14,938 nucleotides of DNA from Chloroflexota bacterium (GCA_016865955.1 VGNW01000031.1:1-14938); one strand, 5' to 3'. Positions 1-6,709 are shown, counted from the stretch's first letter. The notes: generated by a model from the sequence alone, not told the origin. A program made the numbers and translations.

Positions 1-404
1 ATGTGCCGATAGAACGTGTCAACGATTACATGCTGGGATATACCTGCTTCAACGATGTCTCGGAACGGGTCAACCAGAGAGACGATGTTCAATGGACGCG
101 GGCTAAGAGTTATGACACCTTCGCTCCTATGGGGCCCTGGATTGAGACGGAAGTGAATCCTGATAACCTCAAGATTGAGACCTATCTCAATGGCGAGCTG
201 CGTCAATCGGCTCGTACCAGCGATCTTATCTATGGGGTAACTGAACTCGTGAGCTTCATCTCAGGAGTGATGACCCTGCTTCCCGGCGATGTCATCGCTA
301 CAGGGACACCGGCGGGTATCGGAAAAATGAAGCCGGGCGATGTGGTCGAGGTCAGGATAGAAGGCATAGGAACTCTGAGGAACTCGGTTGTCGAGAAGGG
401 GTAG
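1..404 (+). CDS. Fumarylacetoacetate hydrolase (FAH) family protein, 3' part
   Basis: This is the C-terminal 134 or so residues of a gene that begins upstream of the window; the GTG at position 3 is an internal valine. FAH-family enzymes are Mg/Mn-dependent cytoplasmic hydrolases, isomerases or decarboxylases acting on beta-diketo or 2-oxo acids (fumarylpyruvate, acylpyruvate, homoprotocatechuate-pathway dienoates). Visible family signatures are GYTCFNDVSER, the lysine-containing KSYDTFAPMGPWI block, the SFISGVMTLLPGDVIATGTP stretch, and the ending PGDVVEVRIEGIGTLRN. The N-terminal metal-binding acidic residues are not in the window. The stop codon (402-404) lies inside a perfect hairpin (399-430), and cutA follows 44 nt later on the same strand. 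Family assignment is secure; the exact substrate cannot be read from this fragment. Confidence 0.9.
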   Translation, partial: VPIERVNDYMLGYTCFNDVSERVNQRDDVQWTRAKSYDTFAPMGPWIETEVNPDNLKIETYLNGELRQSARTSDLIYGVTELVSFISGVMTLLPGDVIATGTPAGIGKMKPGDVVEVRIEGIGTLRNSVVEKG

Positions 405-430
405 ATTGGAGCATCTGCTCCAATCTACCC
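399..430 (+). repeat. Perfect 15-bp inverted repeat over the FAH stop codon
   Basis: Positions 399-413 and 416-430 are exact reverse complements separated by 2 nt; as RNA this gives a very stable hairpin with an effective 4-nt loop. It starts inside the last sense codon, includes the TAG stop, and ends 18 nt before the cutA ATG, just ahead of its GGGAGG ribosome binding site. No T-tract follows, so it is not a standard intrinsic terminator. It could be an mRNA processing or stability element, a pause site, or a protein-binding palindrome. Confidence 0.75.
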
Positions 431-448
431 GGGTGGGAGGAACACAAA

Positions 449-823
449 ATGGCAAAGTCAGTCGCCAAACACATTGTCATCTTCGTCACAGCCTCGAGCT
501 ACGAGGAGGCGCACAAGATTTCCGAGGCTCTGGTGGGGCAGAAAAAGGCGGCTTGTGTGAATATAGTCCCCAAGGTGAACTCGATATTCACCTGGAAGGA
601 TAAACTCGAAGAATCAGAGGAGTGCCTGTTGATTATCAAGACTAGAGCGAAGCTGTTCCGGGATGTCGTAACTCTGGTCAAATGGCTGCACAGCTACGAG
701 GTGCCCGAGATAATCGCTTTGCCCGTCATCGAGGGAAATCCGGACTATCTGGAATGGATAGATAAAGAGACGGGGAAGAATGAAAAGAGAGATAAAAATC
801 AGCGCAGGGCAGATAGAAGTTAA
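449..823 (+). CDS. cutA: Divalent-cation tolerance protein CutA
   Basis: A 124-residue protein matching the small trimeric cytoplasmic CutA1 family, which has a ferredoxin-like, PII-resembling fold and is linked to copper/divalent cation tolerance; its true biochemical role is unsettled. Visible markers are the N-terminal beta strand IVIFVTASS, the KKAACVNIVPKVNSIFTWKDKLEE block, ECLLIIKTR, and the C-terminal HSYEVPEIIALPV-EGNPDYLEWID segment, in family order. The ATG is preceded by GGGAGG with good spacing. The family usually ends near the YLEWID segment; here about 15 extra charged residues follow because the frame runs 44 nt into the next gene, suggesting translational coupling. Identification is secure. 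Confidence 0.95.
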   Translation: MAKSVAKHIVIFVTASSYEEAHKISEALVGQKKAACVNIVPKVNSIFTWKDKLEESEECLLIIKTRAKLFRDVVTLVKWLHSYEVPEIIALPVIEGNPDYLEWIDKETGKNEKRDKNQRRADRS

Positions 824-1148
824 GGCTTATCTCAACGAAACGAACACTGCCAGGAAGGTGTGGGATGCTCTGCCTATAACGGCTTCAGCCAATACCTGGG
901 GCGACGAGATATATTTCACCATCCCCGTGCAGACGGAACCGGAGAATGCACAGGAATTGGTGAGCCTGGGCGACATCGGCTACTGGCCCCCGGGCAAGGC
1001 GATGTGCCTGTTCTTCGGCAAGACCCCTGTCAGCAGGGGTGACGAAATCAGACCTGCCAGCGCAGTCAATATAATAGGTAAAATCGAAGGCGACTCGAAA
1101 GTGCTAAAAAAAGTGAATGATGGCGATACTATAACCGTACGGAGGTAG
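780..1148 (+). CDS. Cyclophilin-like fold protein (TM1367/DUF369-type)
   Basis: A 122-residue protein that resembles the small cyclophilin-like family typified by Thermotoga TM1367. These share the cyclophilin beta-barrel but not established prolyl-isomerase activity. Characteristic pieces are the early KAYLNETNTARKVWDALPI, the WGDEIYFTIPV strand, the glycine-rich DIGYWPPGKAMCLFFGKTPVS segment, and the AVNIIGKIEG ending. The start overlaps the end of cutA by 44 nt and follows a purine-rich GGGGAAG, consistent with coupled translation. The next gene's ribosome binding site (GGAGG, 1141-1145) lies within its last codons. Function is unknown; the family call rests on remembered motifs. Confidence 0.8.
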   Translation: MKREIKISAGQIEVKAYLNETNTARKVWDALPITASANTWGDEIYFTIPVQTEPENAQELVSLGDIGYWPPGKAMCLFFGKTPVSRGDEIRPASAVNIIGKIEGDSKVLKKVNDGDTITVRR

Positions 1149-1152
1149 GAGA

Positions 1153-1662
1153 GTGGATGTATTAGAGGCGATAAAGACGCGAAGGAGCATACGGAAGTTC
1201 AAGGAAGCCCCTGTGCCGGAGGAATTGGTGCAGAAGGTATTGGAGGCGGGCAGATGGGCGCCCTCGTCGAAAAACAGGCAGCCCTGGAAGTTCATCGTTT
1301 TGAAAAGCGGCGACATCAGAAAGAAATTATCTGAGTTATTGACCTATGGCTGGTTTCTTGCCGATGCGCCGCTGGGTATTGCGGTGATAGTCGACCCCAA
1401 GGAATCGGGTCGTTCTGTGGAGGACGGCGCTATTGCTTCGGAGAACATATTGCTTGCTGCCCACGGACTCGGTCTGGGCGCGTGCTGGATAGGCTCCTAT
1501 GGAATACCTCTCGAAGATAAAGCAAGAGAACTGCTCGGCGTACCTGAGGGGCAGAGGCTTTTGTCCGTGATCGCGCTGGGCTATCCCGATGAGAAGCCTG
1601 CGCCGACGCCCAGAAAAAGCCTGGCCGATATAGTATTTAAGGACAAATATGGTGAGCGATGA
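1153..1662 (+). CDS. Nitroreductase family flavoprotein
   Basis: A 169-residue protein of the compact FMN-dependent nitroreductase family, cytoplasmic and usually dimeric, transferring electrons from NAD(P)H to nitro compounds, quinones or specialised substrates. The N-terminal TRRSIRKF is the FMN phosphate-binding signature, RWAPSSKNRQPWKFIVL is the second conserved FMN block, and the GLGLGACWIGS region plus a final ALGYPDEKP complete the fold. The GTG start at 1153 is 7 nt after GGAGG, and the reading frame is not credible upstream. The stop overlaps the start of the radical SAM gene by 4 nt (ATGA at 1659-1662). Physiological substrate unknown. Confidence 0.93.
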   Translation: MDVLEAIKTRRSIRKFKEAPVPEELVQKVLEAGRWAPSSKNRQPWKFIVLKSGDIRKKLSELLTYGWFLADAPLGIAVIVDPKESGRSVEDGAIASENILLAAHGLGLGACWIGSYGIPLEDKARELLGVPEGQRLLSVIALGYPDEKPAPTPRKSLADIVFKDKYGER

Positions 1663-2612
1663 ACCGAAGACAACAAGCCGGTAAATTCGAACGTCCTGAA
1701 ATCTTCAGACCGCCCAGTGAGAGGGAGAGCTATTTCCTGCCTTTGACCAGCGGCTGCTCCAACAATACCTGCACCTTCTGCGGTTTTTATGGAACGAAGC
1801 TGAAAATGAGGGATGTTAGCGATGCCAAAAGCGAGATAGACGCACTGGCTATGTTCATGAATCACAGGGTCTGCCTGCCGGATATCGACAATATGGTTTA
1901 TGCCATAGCCAGCAGATGGGATGGACGCAGGGTATTCCTCCAGGACGGCGATGCCGCGGTGTATCCGTACCCGAAAATGGTTGAAGTTCTGGAATACCTG
2001 AACGAGAAATTTCCTAATCTGGAGAGGGTAGGTTCTTATGCTACTCCTCAGGACATACTGCGGAGAAGCGTTGCTGAGCTCAAGAAGCCGAAAGAACTGA
2101 AGCTGAGCATATTCTACACAGGCGTTGAAAGCGGCGATGACGCGGTACTGCTGAAGGTCGGCAAAGGGGTGAACAGTGCTCAATTGATTGAGGCTGGTAG
2201 AAAAGCAAAGGAGGCGGGGATAATCCTTTCGCTTACCGTAATTCTGGGCTTGGGCGGAGTCGAAGGAAGCCGGAAGCATGTTCTGGAAACGGCGAGGGTT
2301 CTTTCAGCAATCGACCCCGAGTATGTGGGCGCTTTGACGCTGACTCTGGTGCCGGGGACTCCCCTCTGGCAGGATTGCCAGTACGGCAAGTTCCACCCCA
2401 TTTCGCCGTTTGAATCTCTGGAGGAGCTGAAGTTGATGATTGAGAGCTCCAGCTTCACCGATTGCTTCTTCAGCTCTATGCACGCCTCCAACTATTTATC
2501 GGTGCGGGGCAAATTGCCTCAGGACAAGACCAGGATGCTAAAAGAGCTTGAGCGAGTCCTTGCCAGAAAAGACCCAGCTCTGCTGCGTCCTGAGTTCTTG
2601 AGAGGGCTGTAG
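1659..2612 (+). CDS. Radical SAM enzyme
   Basis: A 317-residue protein with an N-terminal radical SAM core. Cys33, Cys38 and Cys41 in GCSNNTCTFCGFY form a CX4CX2C cluster motif, the spacing I recall for the subgroup of COG1032-like proteins carrying GCSxNxCTFC; they would bind the [4Fe-4S] cluster that cleaves S-adenosylmethionine. Later core elements are VFLQDGDAAVYPYPKMVEVLEYL, the LSIFYTGVESGDDAVLLKVGKG segment typical of radical SAM barrels, and LSLTVILGLGG. There is no obvious B12-binding domain or second Fe-S motif. It is coupled by 4-nt overlap to the nitroreductase, so the two may act on related chemistry. The specific reaction cannot be inferred. Confidence 0.9.
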   Translation: MNRRQQAGKFERPEIFRPPSERESYFLPLTSGCSNNTCTFCGFYGTKLKMRDVSDAKSEIDALAMFMNHRVCLPDIDNMVYAIASRWDGRRVFLQDGDAAVYPYPKMVEVLEYLNEKFPNLERVGSYATPQDILRRSVAELKKPKELKLSIFYTGVESGDDAVLLKVGKGVNSAQLIEAGRKAKEAGIILSLTVILGLGGVEGSRKHVLETARVLSAIDPEYVGALTLTLVPGTPLWQDCQYGKFHPISPFESLEELKLMIESSSFTDCFFSSMHASNYLSVRGKLPQDKTRMLKELERVLARKDPALLRPEFLRGL

Positions 2613-2675
2613 GTTGATAAAAGACAACGAATTCAGCTAAAATGGCGCAGGAGAAATATTGCTGCGAGAAGATTT

Positions 2676-3653
2676 ATGCTGAACCATGATATGCAGGCTG
2701 AAACTGCTGCTTCAGGAAAACAGGGCTTCGTGGATAAATTAGCCGGAGTTTGGCATTTTATGGGCGATAGGACTCCGAAGGACGTCGATATAGTTCCCCC
2801 GCGTCCCCGCAAGGAGAACCCGTTTCGCAAAGACGGCACGGTCATTGTGAGCAAGGTTCAGGCGGGGCAGAATCTCAAGGCTTCCATCGCTAAGGCAGTG
2901 GGGCTTATCGGAGGACTGGATAAGGCTGTTGCAGCAGGCGACCGCGTGCTGGTGAAGCCCAATTTCAACAGCGCCGACCCTTACCCCGGCTCGACGGATC
3001 TGGAGTTCCTGAAGTCGGTAGTTCAGATTCTCCTGGAAGCCCATGCCAAAGTGGTAGTGGGCGAAAGCTCGGGGGGCGTGTGGAGACCTACCGCAAAAAC
3101 GCTGGGGAAAGCAGGAGTGGTAGCTCTGGCTGACGAAATGGGGGTTGAATTAGTACCCTTCGAAGATAGGAAGAGGGACTGGGTCAGGGTCAGGATTGAT
3201 GGCGACTACCTTAAGGAAGTAACGGTGCCCCGTTCAGTCTATGAGGCGGATAAGATAATCTATCTACCCTGCATGAAAACCCATCTTTTTGCCAGGTTCA
3301 CCCTGTCGCTTAAGCTGGGAGTCGGCTTTATGCATCCCGGAGAGCGCCGTGCTCTGCACTTAAGGAATCTGGAGCATAAGGTGGCTGAAATCAATCTGGT
3401 CTGGCAGCCTGACCTTATTATAATGGATGGCAGGAAGGCATTTGTATCAAAGGGGCCTGAAAAAGGGGAAGTGGCAGAGCCTGGAGTGATAATGGCTTCT
3501 GGGGACCTGGTGGCTATCGATGTCGAGGCTCTTAAGATTCTGGGTTCTTATAAGGCTAAGAACAGGCTTATGTCTGATCCCTATGATTCCCCTCAGATTT
3601 TGACAGCACTCAGGCACGGCCTGGGGCTTAAAGACTACATGGTGGTTGCCTGA
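2676..3653 (+). CDS. DUF362 domain-containing protein
   Basis: A 325-residue protein whose central part matches DUF362. It shows AAGDRVLVKPNFNSADP near residue 90, then VVVGESSGG, then ADKIIYLPCMKTHLFARFTLSLKLGVG, and later PDLIIMDGRKAFVSKGPEKG and VIMASGDLVAIDVEALKILG. Many DUF362 proteins of anaerobes carry an extra ferredoxin-like Fe-S segment; no CXXCXXC cluster motif is visible here, so this is a cofactor-poor version. The first 55 residues or so are a less conserved lead. The ATG at 2676 follows a weak GAGAAG; the frame stays open back to the previous gene's stop, but no better start codon is seen. Function of the family is not established. Confidence 0.88.
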   Translation: MLNHDMQAETAASGKQGFVDKLAGVWHFMGDRTPKDVDIVPPRPRKENPFRKDGTVIVSKVQAGQNLKASIAKAVGLIGGLDKAVAAGDRVLVKPNFNSADPYPGSTDLEFLKSVVQILLEAHAKVVVGESSGGVWRPTAKTLGKAGVVALADEMGVELVPFEDRKRDWVRVRIDGDYLKEVTVPRSVYEADKIIYLPCMKTHLFARFTLSLKLGVGFMHPGERRALHLRNLEHKVAEINLVWQPDLIIMDGRKAFVSKGPEKGEVAEPGVIMASGDLVAIDVEALKILGSYKAKNRLMSDPYDSPQILTALRHGLGLKDYMVVA

Positions 3654-3696
3654 ACGGTGTTGAATCTGATACCGTAATCTTTCGTCGAGGTGTATT

Positions 3697-4695
3697 ATGA
3701 AGGCACTTATCCTGGCTCCGTTCTGGCATGAGGCTCTGGAGAAACTCGGAAAGAAAATGGAAGTCATCTACGAAAGCTGGATGGACACCAACAAGCTGCT
3801 GTCCGCAGAGGAATTCATCGAGCGCATTCAAAGCCAGGATATCCAGATAGTGGTGGTAGAGGCTGATTTTATCACTCGCGAGGTTTTCGAAAGGGCAAAG
3901 AAGCTGAAATTTCTGGGGGTGTGCCGGGCTGATATGGCTTACGTCGATGTAAAAGCTGCTACGGAGCACAGAGTCCTTGTGGTCAACACGCCCGGAAGAA
4001 ATGCTGCCGCTGTCGCGGAGCTGACAGTCGGTCTGATGCTGGCTCTGCTGCGGCATATCCCTAAAGCTCATCAGATAGTCAGTTCCGGCAACTGGATTGA
4101 CCCGACCACCGCCTATTTCTCCCTGCGCGGCGGCGAGCTGAACGGAAAGACCATAGGCATAGTGGGATTCGGAGCTATCGGACGCAGGGTAGCGAAGCTG
4201 GTCGGCGGCTTTGATGCCTTTGTGCTGGCTTACGACCCCTTCGTGGATGCTAACGAGGTAAAGAAAGCCGGGGCACAATCGGTTGAACTGGACGATTTGA
4301 TGCAGCGCTCTGATATCGTCACGCTACACGCTTCTACAGCTCCCGGAGCCATCGGCTTGATAAGCGCTCAGAGAATAGCCTTGATGAAGCCAACCGCTTA
4401 TTTAATCAACGCTGCCAACGCCTTCGTCATAGATAACGAAGCCATTATCAGGGCTTTGCAGGAGAGGCGCATTGCCGGGGCTGCCTTCGATGTTTTCGAG
4501 ACCTGGCCTGTGCGTCCTGATAGCCCCTTGCTCAAGCTGGACAACGTGGTTCTCACACCACATATAGGCGGGGCGACGGAGGAGACCATAGTTCGTCACT
4601 CTCAGATGATAGTTGAAGATATAAAGAGGTTCTCGAAGGGGGAGCGTCCCCGCAATCTGGTCAATCCGCAAGCCTGGAGGAAGAGTGCCCGCTAA
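3697..4695 (+). CDS. D-2-hydroxyacid dehydrogenase-fold NAD-binding protein with altered active site
   Basis: A 332-residue member of the D-isomer-specific 2-hydroxyacid dehydrogenase family (phosphoglycerate dehydrogenase-like). The Rossmann motif GFGAIG is at residues 157-162 and YDPF follows. NTPGRNAAAVAELTVGLMLAL and VLTPHIGGATEET are standard family blocks. The catalytic triad is unusual: His289 is kept in TPHIGG, but the position of the catalytic Arg (family NxxRG) is Asn241 in LINAANAFVID, and the position of the catalytic Glu (DVFxxEP) is Trp270 in DVFETWP. The start follows GAGGTG. The end overlaps the FGGY kinase start by 11 nt, so the pair is probably co-translated. It may be a divergent oxidoreductase or a non-catalytic NAD-binding protein. 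Confidence 0.92.
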   Translation: MKALILAPFWHEALEKLGKKMEVIYESWMDTNKLLSAEEFIERIQSQDIQIVVVEADFITREVFERAKKLKFLGVCRADMAYVDVKAATEHRVLVVNTPGRNAAAVAELTVGLMLALLRHIPKAHQIVSSGNWIDPTTAYFSLRGGELNGKTIGIVGFGAIGRRVAKLVGGFDAFVLAYDPFVDANEVKKAGAQSVELDDLMQRSDIVTLHASTAPGAIGLISAQRIALMKPTAYLINAANAFVIDNEAIIRALQERRIAGAAFDVFETWPVRPDSPLLKLDNVVLTPHIGGATEETIVRHSQMIVEDIKRFSKGERPRNLVNPQAWRKSAR

Positions 4696-6205
4696 GTACG
4701 TTCTCGCCATAGATGCCGGCTCATCCGGATGTCGTGCCATTATTTTCGATATCCGGGGAAAGCTGGTTGCCTCAGCCTATCAGGAGTGGACATACGAGAT
4801 ACCGCCCGACCTCGCTCCCATGGGCAAGGAGTTCGATGCCGCAAAGCTCTGGGCTATCATCTGCAGGCTCGTTAAGCAGTCCCTGAAGAAGGCTGGCATC
4901 TCGCCTGCAGAGATTGTGGCGGTAAGCTCGACCAGCCAGAGACAAGCCGTCGTATTTCTGGACAAAGACGGTCGGGAGCTATATGCCGGGCCTAACACCG
5001 ATTTAAGGGCTTTGATTGAGGGATTTACTATAGACGGCGAATGCGAGGAGGAAGTCTATCGCATAACAGGTCACAAACCGTCGCTTCTGTTCACCCCTGC
5101 CAAGCTGAAGTGGTTCCAGAACAACCGCCCCGAAGTCTTCGAGCGCATAGCTACTGTCCTCTCGCTGAGCGACTGGATTACATTTAAACTATCAGGTGAG
5201 CGAATTGCAGAAATCTCTTCGGTCGGCGATATCGGATTGCTGGATATCGGCAGTGCTAAATGGTCCAGCCGCCTGCTGAAGATGCTTCAGTTGCCTCGCG
5301 GCATATACCCGCCGCTTGTCTGGGCTGGCACTGGTGTTGGTAAAATCACGGCGCAGGCGGCAAAACAGACGGGCCTGGCAAAGGGTACGCTGGTGGTATC
5401 CGGCGGCGGCGATACTCAATGCGGCTTGCTGGGAATGGGGCTGAGCGATGAGGTGGAGGTGGGAATCGTAGCCGGCTGGAGCGGCACTCTTCAGATGATA
5501 TTATCGCATCCTGTCATAGATTCCCGGCGCAGGACCTGGTCAGGATGTCACATACAGCCCGGGATGTGGGTGCTGGAGAGCAACGCACAGGAGTCGGGAG
5601 GGGCGTACCGGTGGTTGAAAGGATTGCTCTTCGATAAATCGGGGAAGGGCGATAAGTACGCTTTAATGGATAATCTGGCTCAGGATGCACGGTTCGGCTC
5701 CGGCGGGGCATTCGCCTTTATCGGGCCGACGAAGATGGATATGACACGCATGAAGCCAAGCCTGGGCGGCTTCATCTTCCCCGTTACCCCGAGCGTCACC
5801 GGCATCGAAAGGAAACACCTGATCAGGGCGGCGCTGGAGAATCTAGCTTTCTCGTTTAAGGCTAACTGCGTTCAGCTTGAGGAAATATCGGGGCTCAAGT
5901 TAAGGAAAGTAGCTATAGGTGGAGGGCTGTCGAAGAGCCGCAGCCTTGTTCAGATACTGTCCAGTGTTCTTGATATGCCGGTAACCTGTTTCGAGTCGCA
6001 CGAGGTAACCGCCTGCGGGGCGGCAATGTGCGCTGCTGCAGGCGCAGGCGTTTATCCTGACCTGATACAGGCTATGAGGAAAATGCAGCCTGAATCCAGA
6101 GAGGTGACACCTGATTCTCAAGCCGCAGGAGAATACCCGCCGCTCTATGAGAAATGGCTCTATACTATGAAATGGCTTGATGAATTACTGGATAAAATAG
6201 GGTAA
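4685..6205 (+). CDS. FGGY-family carbohydrate kinase (LsrK/xylulokinase-like)
   Basis: A 506-residue ATP-dependent sugar kinase of the FGGY (actin-like ATPase) superfamily, cytoplasmic. The N-terminal IDAGSSGCRAIIFD is the phosphate-1 loop. VSSTSQRQAVVFLDKDGREL is the first-domain block. SGGGDTQCGLLGMG carries the expected catalytic-base aspartate (Asp243), and the C-terminal KVAIGGGLSKSRSLVQILSSVLDMPV is the adenosine loop region. Length is normal for the family. By eye the layout resembles the autoinducer-2 kinase LsrK as much as xylulokinase, including EVYRITG and LSDWITFKLSGE, but no other lsr gene is in view. The GTG start overlaps the preceding dehydrogenase gene and follows TGGAGG. Substrate uncertain; possibly a hydroxy-carbonyl compound shared with the upstream dehydrogenase-like protein. 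Confidence 0.92.
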   Translation: MPAKYVLAIDAGSSGCRAIIFDIRGKLVASAYQEWTYEIPPDLAPMGKEFDAAKLWAIICRLVKQSLKKAGISPAEIVAVSSTSQRQAVVFLDKDGRELYAGPNTDLRALIEGFTIDGECEEEVYRITGHKPSLLFTPAKLKWFQNNRPEVFERIATVLSLSDWITFKLSGERIAEISSVGDIGLLDIGSAKWSSRLLKMLQLPRGIYPPLVWAGTGVGKITAQAAKQTGLAKGTLVVSGGGDTQCGLLGMGLSDEVEVGIVAGWSGTLQMILSHPVIDSRRRTWSGCHIQPGMWVLESNAQESGGAYRWLKGLLFDKSGKGDKYALMDNLAQDARFGSGGAFAFIGPTKMDMTRMKPSLGGFIFPVTPSVTGIERKHLIRAALENLAFSFKANCVQLEEISGLKLRKVAIGGGLSKSRSLVQILSSVLDMPVTCFESHEVTACGAAMCAAAGAGVYPDLIQAMRKMQPESREVTPDSQAAGEYPPLYEKWLYTMKWLDELLDKIG

Positions 6206-6244
6206 TTCCTGCAGTAATGCGCATACGAGACTCTGATTATAATC

Positions 6245-6273
6245 TTGACAGGCGGAAATAAAAGTGCTATAGT
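6245..6273 (+). promoter_or_regulatory. Promoter of small RNA A (extended -10)
   Basis: A perfect -35 hexamer TTGACA (6245-6250), a 17-nt spacer, and TATAGT (6268-6273) preceded by TG one base upstream (extended -10). The likely start is G6280. A 10-bp palindrome GATTATAATC (6235-6244) abuts the -35 and could be an operator or AT-rich UP-type element. The same hexamers and spacing recur before copy B. Confidence 0.85.
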
Positions 6274-6279
6274 GATAAT

Positions 6280-6402
6280 GTCCTCGGGTGGGTGAACCAG
6301 CTGAAGAGGAAAGCGTCCGCAATAGGAAACGAGTAGGAAGCGAAAGGGACCGTGGGGCGGACAAAAACCAGAGAGGCTGGGGAAGTCACCCGAGGTTTTT
6401 TT
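6280..6402 (+). ncRNA. Structured small RNA, copy A (unrecognised family)
   Basis: A free-standing RNA of about 123 nt between a strong promoter and a U7 tract (6396-6402). Predicted pairing: closing stem 6282-6290 with 6387-6395 (9 bp, perfect), internal loop, stem 6297-6302 with 6375-6380, a possible GG/CC pair (6308-6309 with 6368-6369), and stem 6315-6320 with 6357-6362. The apical segment 6321-6356 is purine-rich with little pairing potential. The RNA carries six GGA triplets, several in unpaired stretches. A homologue lies at 8482-8608 on the other strand, with the same stems kept by compensatory changes. It does not match 6S, SRP, tmRNA or RNase P as I know them. It could in principle lead the 75-aa gene, but copy B has no downstream gene in its own orientation, favouring an independent RNA. 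Confidence 0.8.
6387..6402 (+). terminator. Terminator of small RNA A
   Basis: The 3' arm of the closing stem (CACCCGAGG, 6387-6395) is followed directly by seven T. The pairing partner is the 5' end of the same RNA (6282-6290), so the terminator stem closes the whole molecule. It may also stop read-through from the FGGY kinase gene. Confidence 0.7.
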
Positions 6403-6481
6403 ATACCTGTTAGATGTGTTCCTTCCCCCTGCCGCTCAAGGTAAATTCTATCTCCTTATTCTGAATGCGAGGTAAATCACG

Positions 6482-6709
6482 ATGTCCTGCTATTTTCGCC
6501 ATTTAAACGGGGTCTTCAACGAGGCTGGCATTGAGGTTAATGCTGCCAACAGAAAGATGGTAAAAGAGGCGATTCATAAGCTGACCGGCGTTGGTAGTAG
6601 TGATTGCCCTGCTGCCTGGAAAAAGCTCAAGCTGCATGTGTTGAACGATGAGAAGAATCGGAGCGAGTTTGTCAAAAAGCTCCGTGCTGAGATAAGCAGG
6701 CGCTCATGA
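6482..6709 (+). CDS. Small conserved-looking hypothetical protein (75 aa)
   Basis: A 75-residue basic, probably helical cytoplasmic protein with no signal peptide or membrane segment. The ATG is 8 nt after GAGGT (6469-6473). The pattern (short start with CYFRHL, then a helix with EAGIEV, a motif around VGSSDCPAAWKKLK, and a charged end) reminds me of short uncharacterised proteins seen in anaerobic bacteria and archaea, but I cannot name a family. It stands alone between the terminator of small RNA A and a repeat region, with no clear promoter of its own. A short CCAC/GTGG hairpin with four T at about 6724-6747 is a possible weak terminator. Confidence 0.65.
   Translation: MSCYFRHLNGVFNEAGIEVNAANRKMVKEAIHKLTGVGSSDCPAAWKKLKLHVLNDEKNRSEFVKKLRAEISRRS

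Noticed and set aside
6245..6402. Riboswitch or leader reading of RNA A ahead of the 75-aa gene
   Set aside because: Copy B has the same structure but no gene downstream in its orientation, so a stand-alone RNA explains both copies better; not fully excluded.
6280..6402. 6S, SRP (4.5S), RNase P or tmRNA identity for the small RNA
   Set aside because: Too short for 6S, RNase P or tmRNA; no SRP GGAA tetraloop/AGCAGCC core; no tRNA-like ends. Judged from memory of consensus features.
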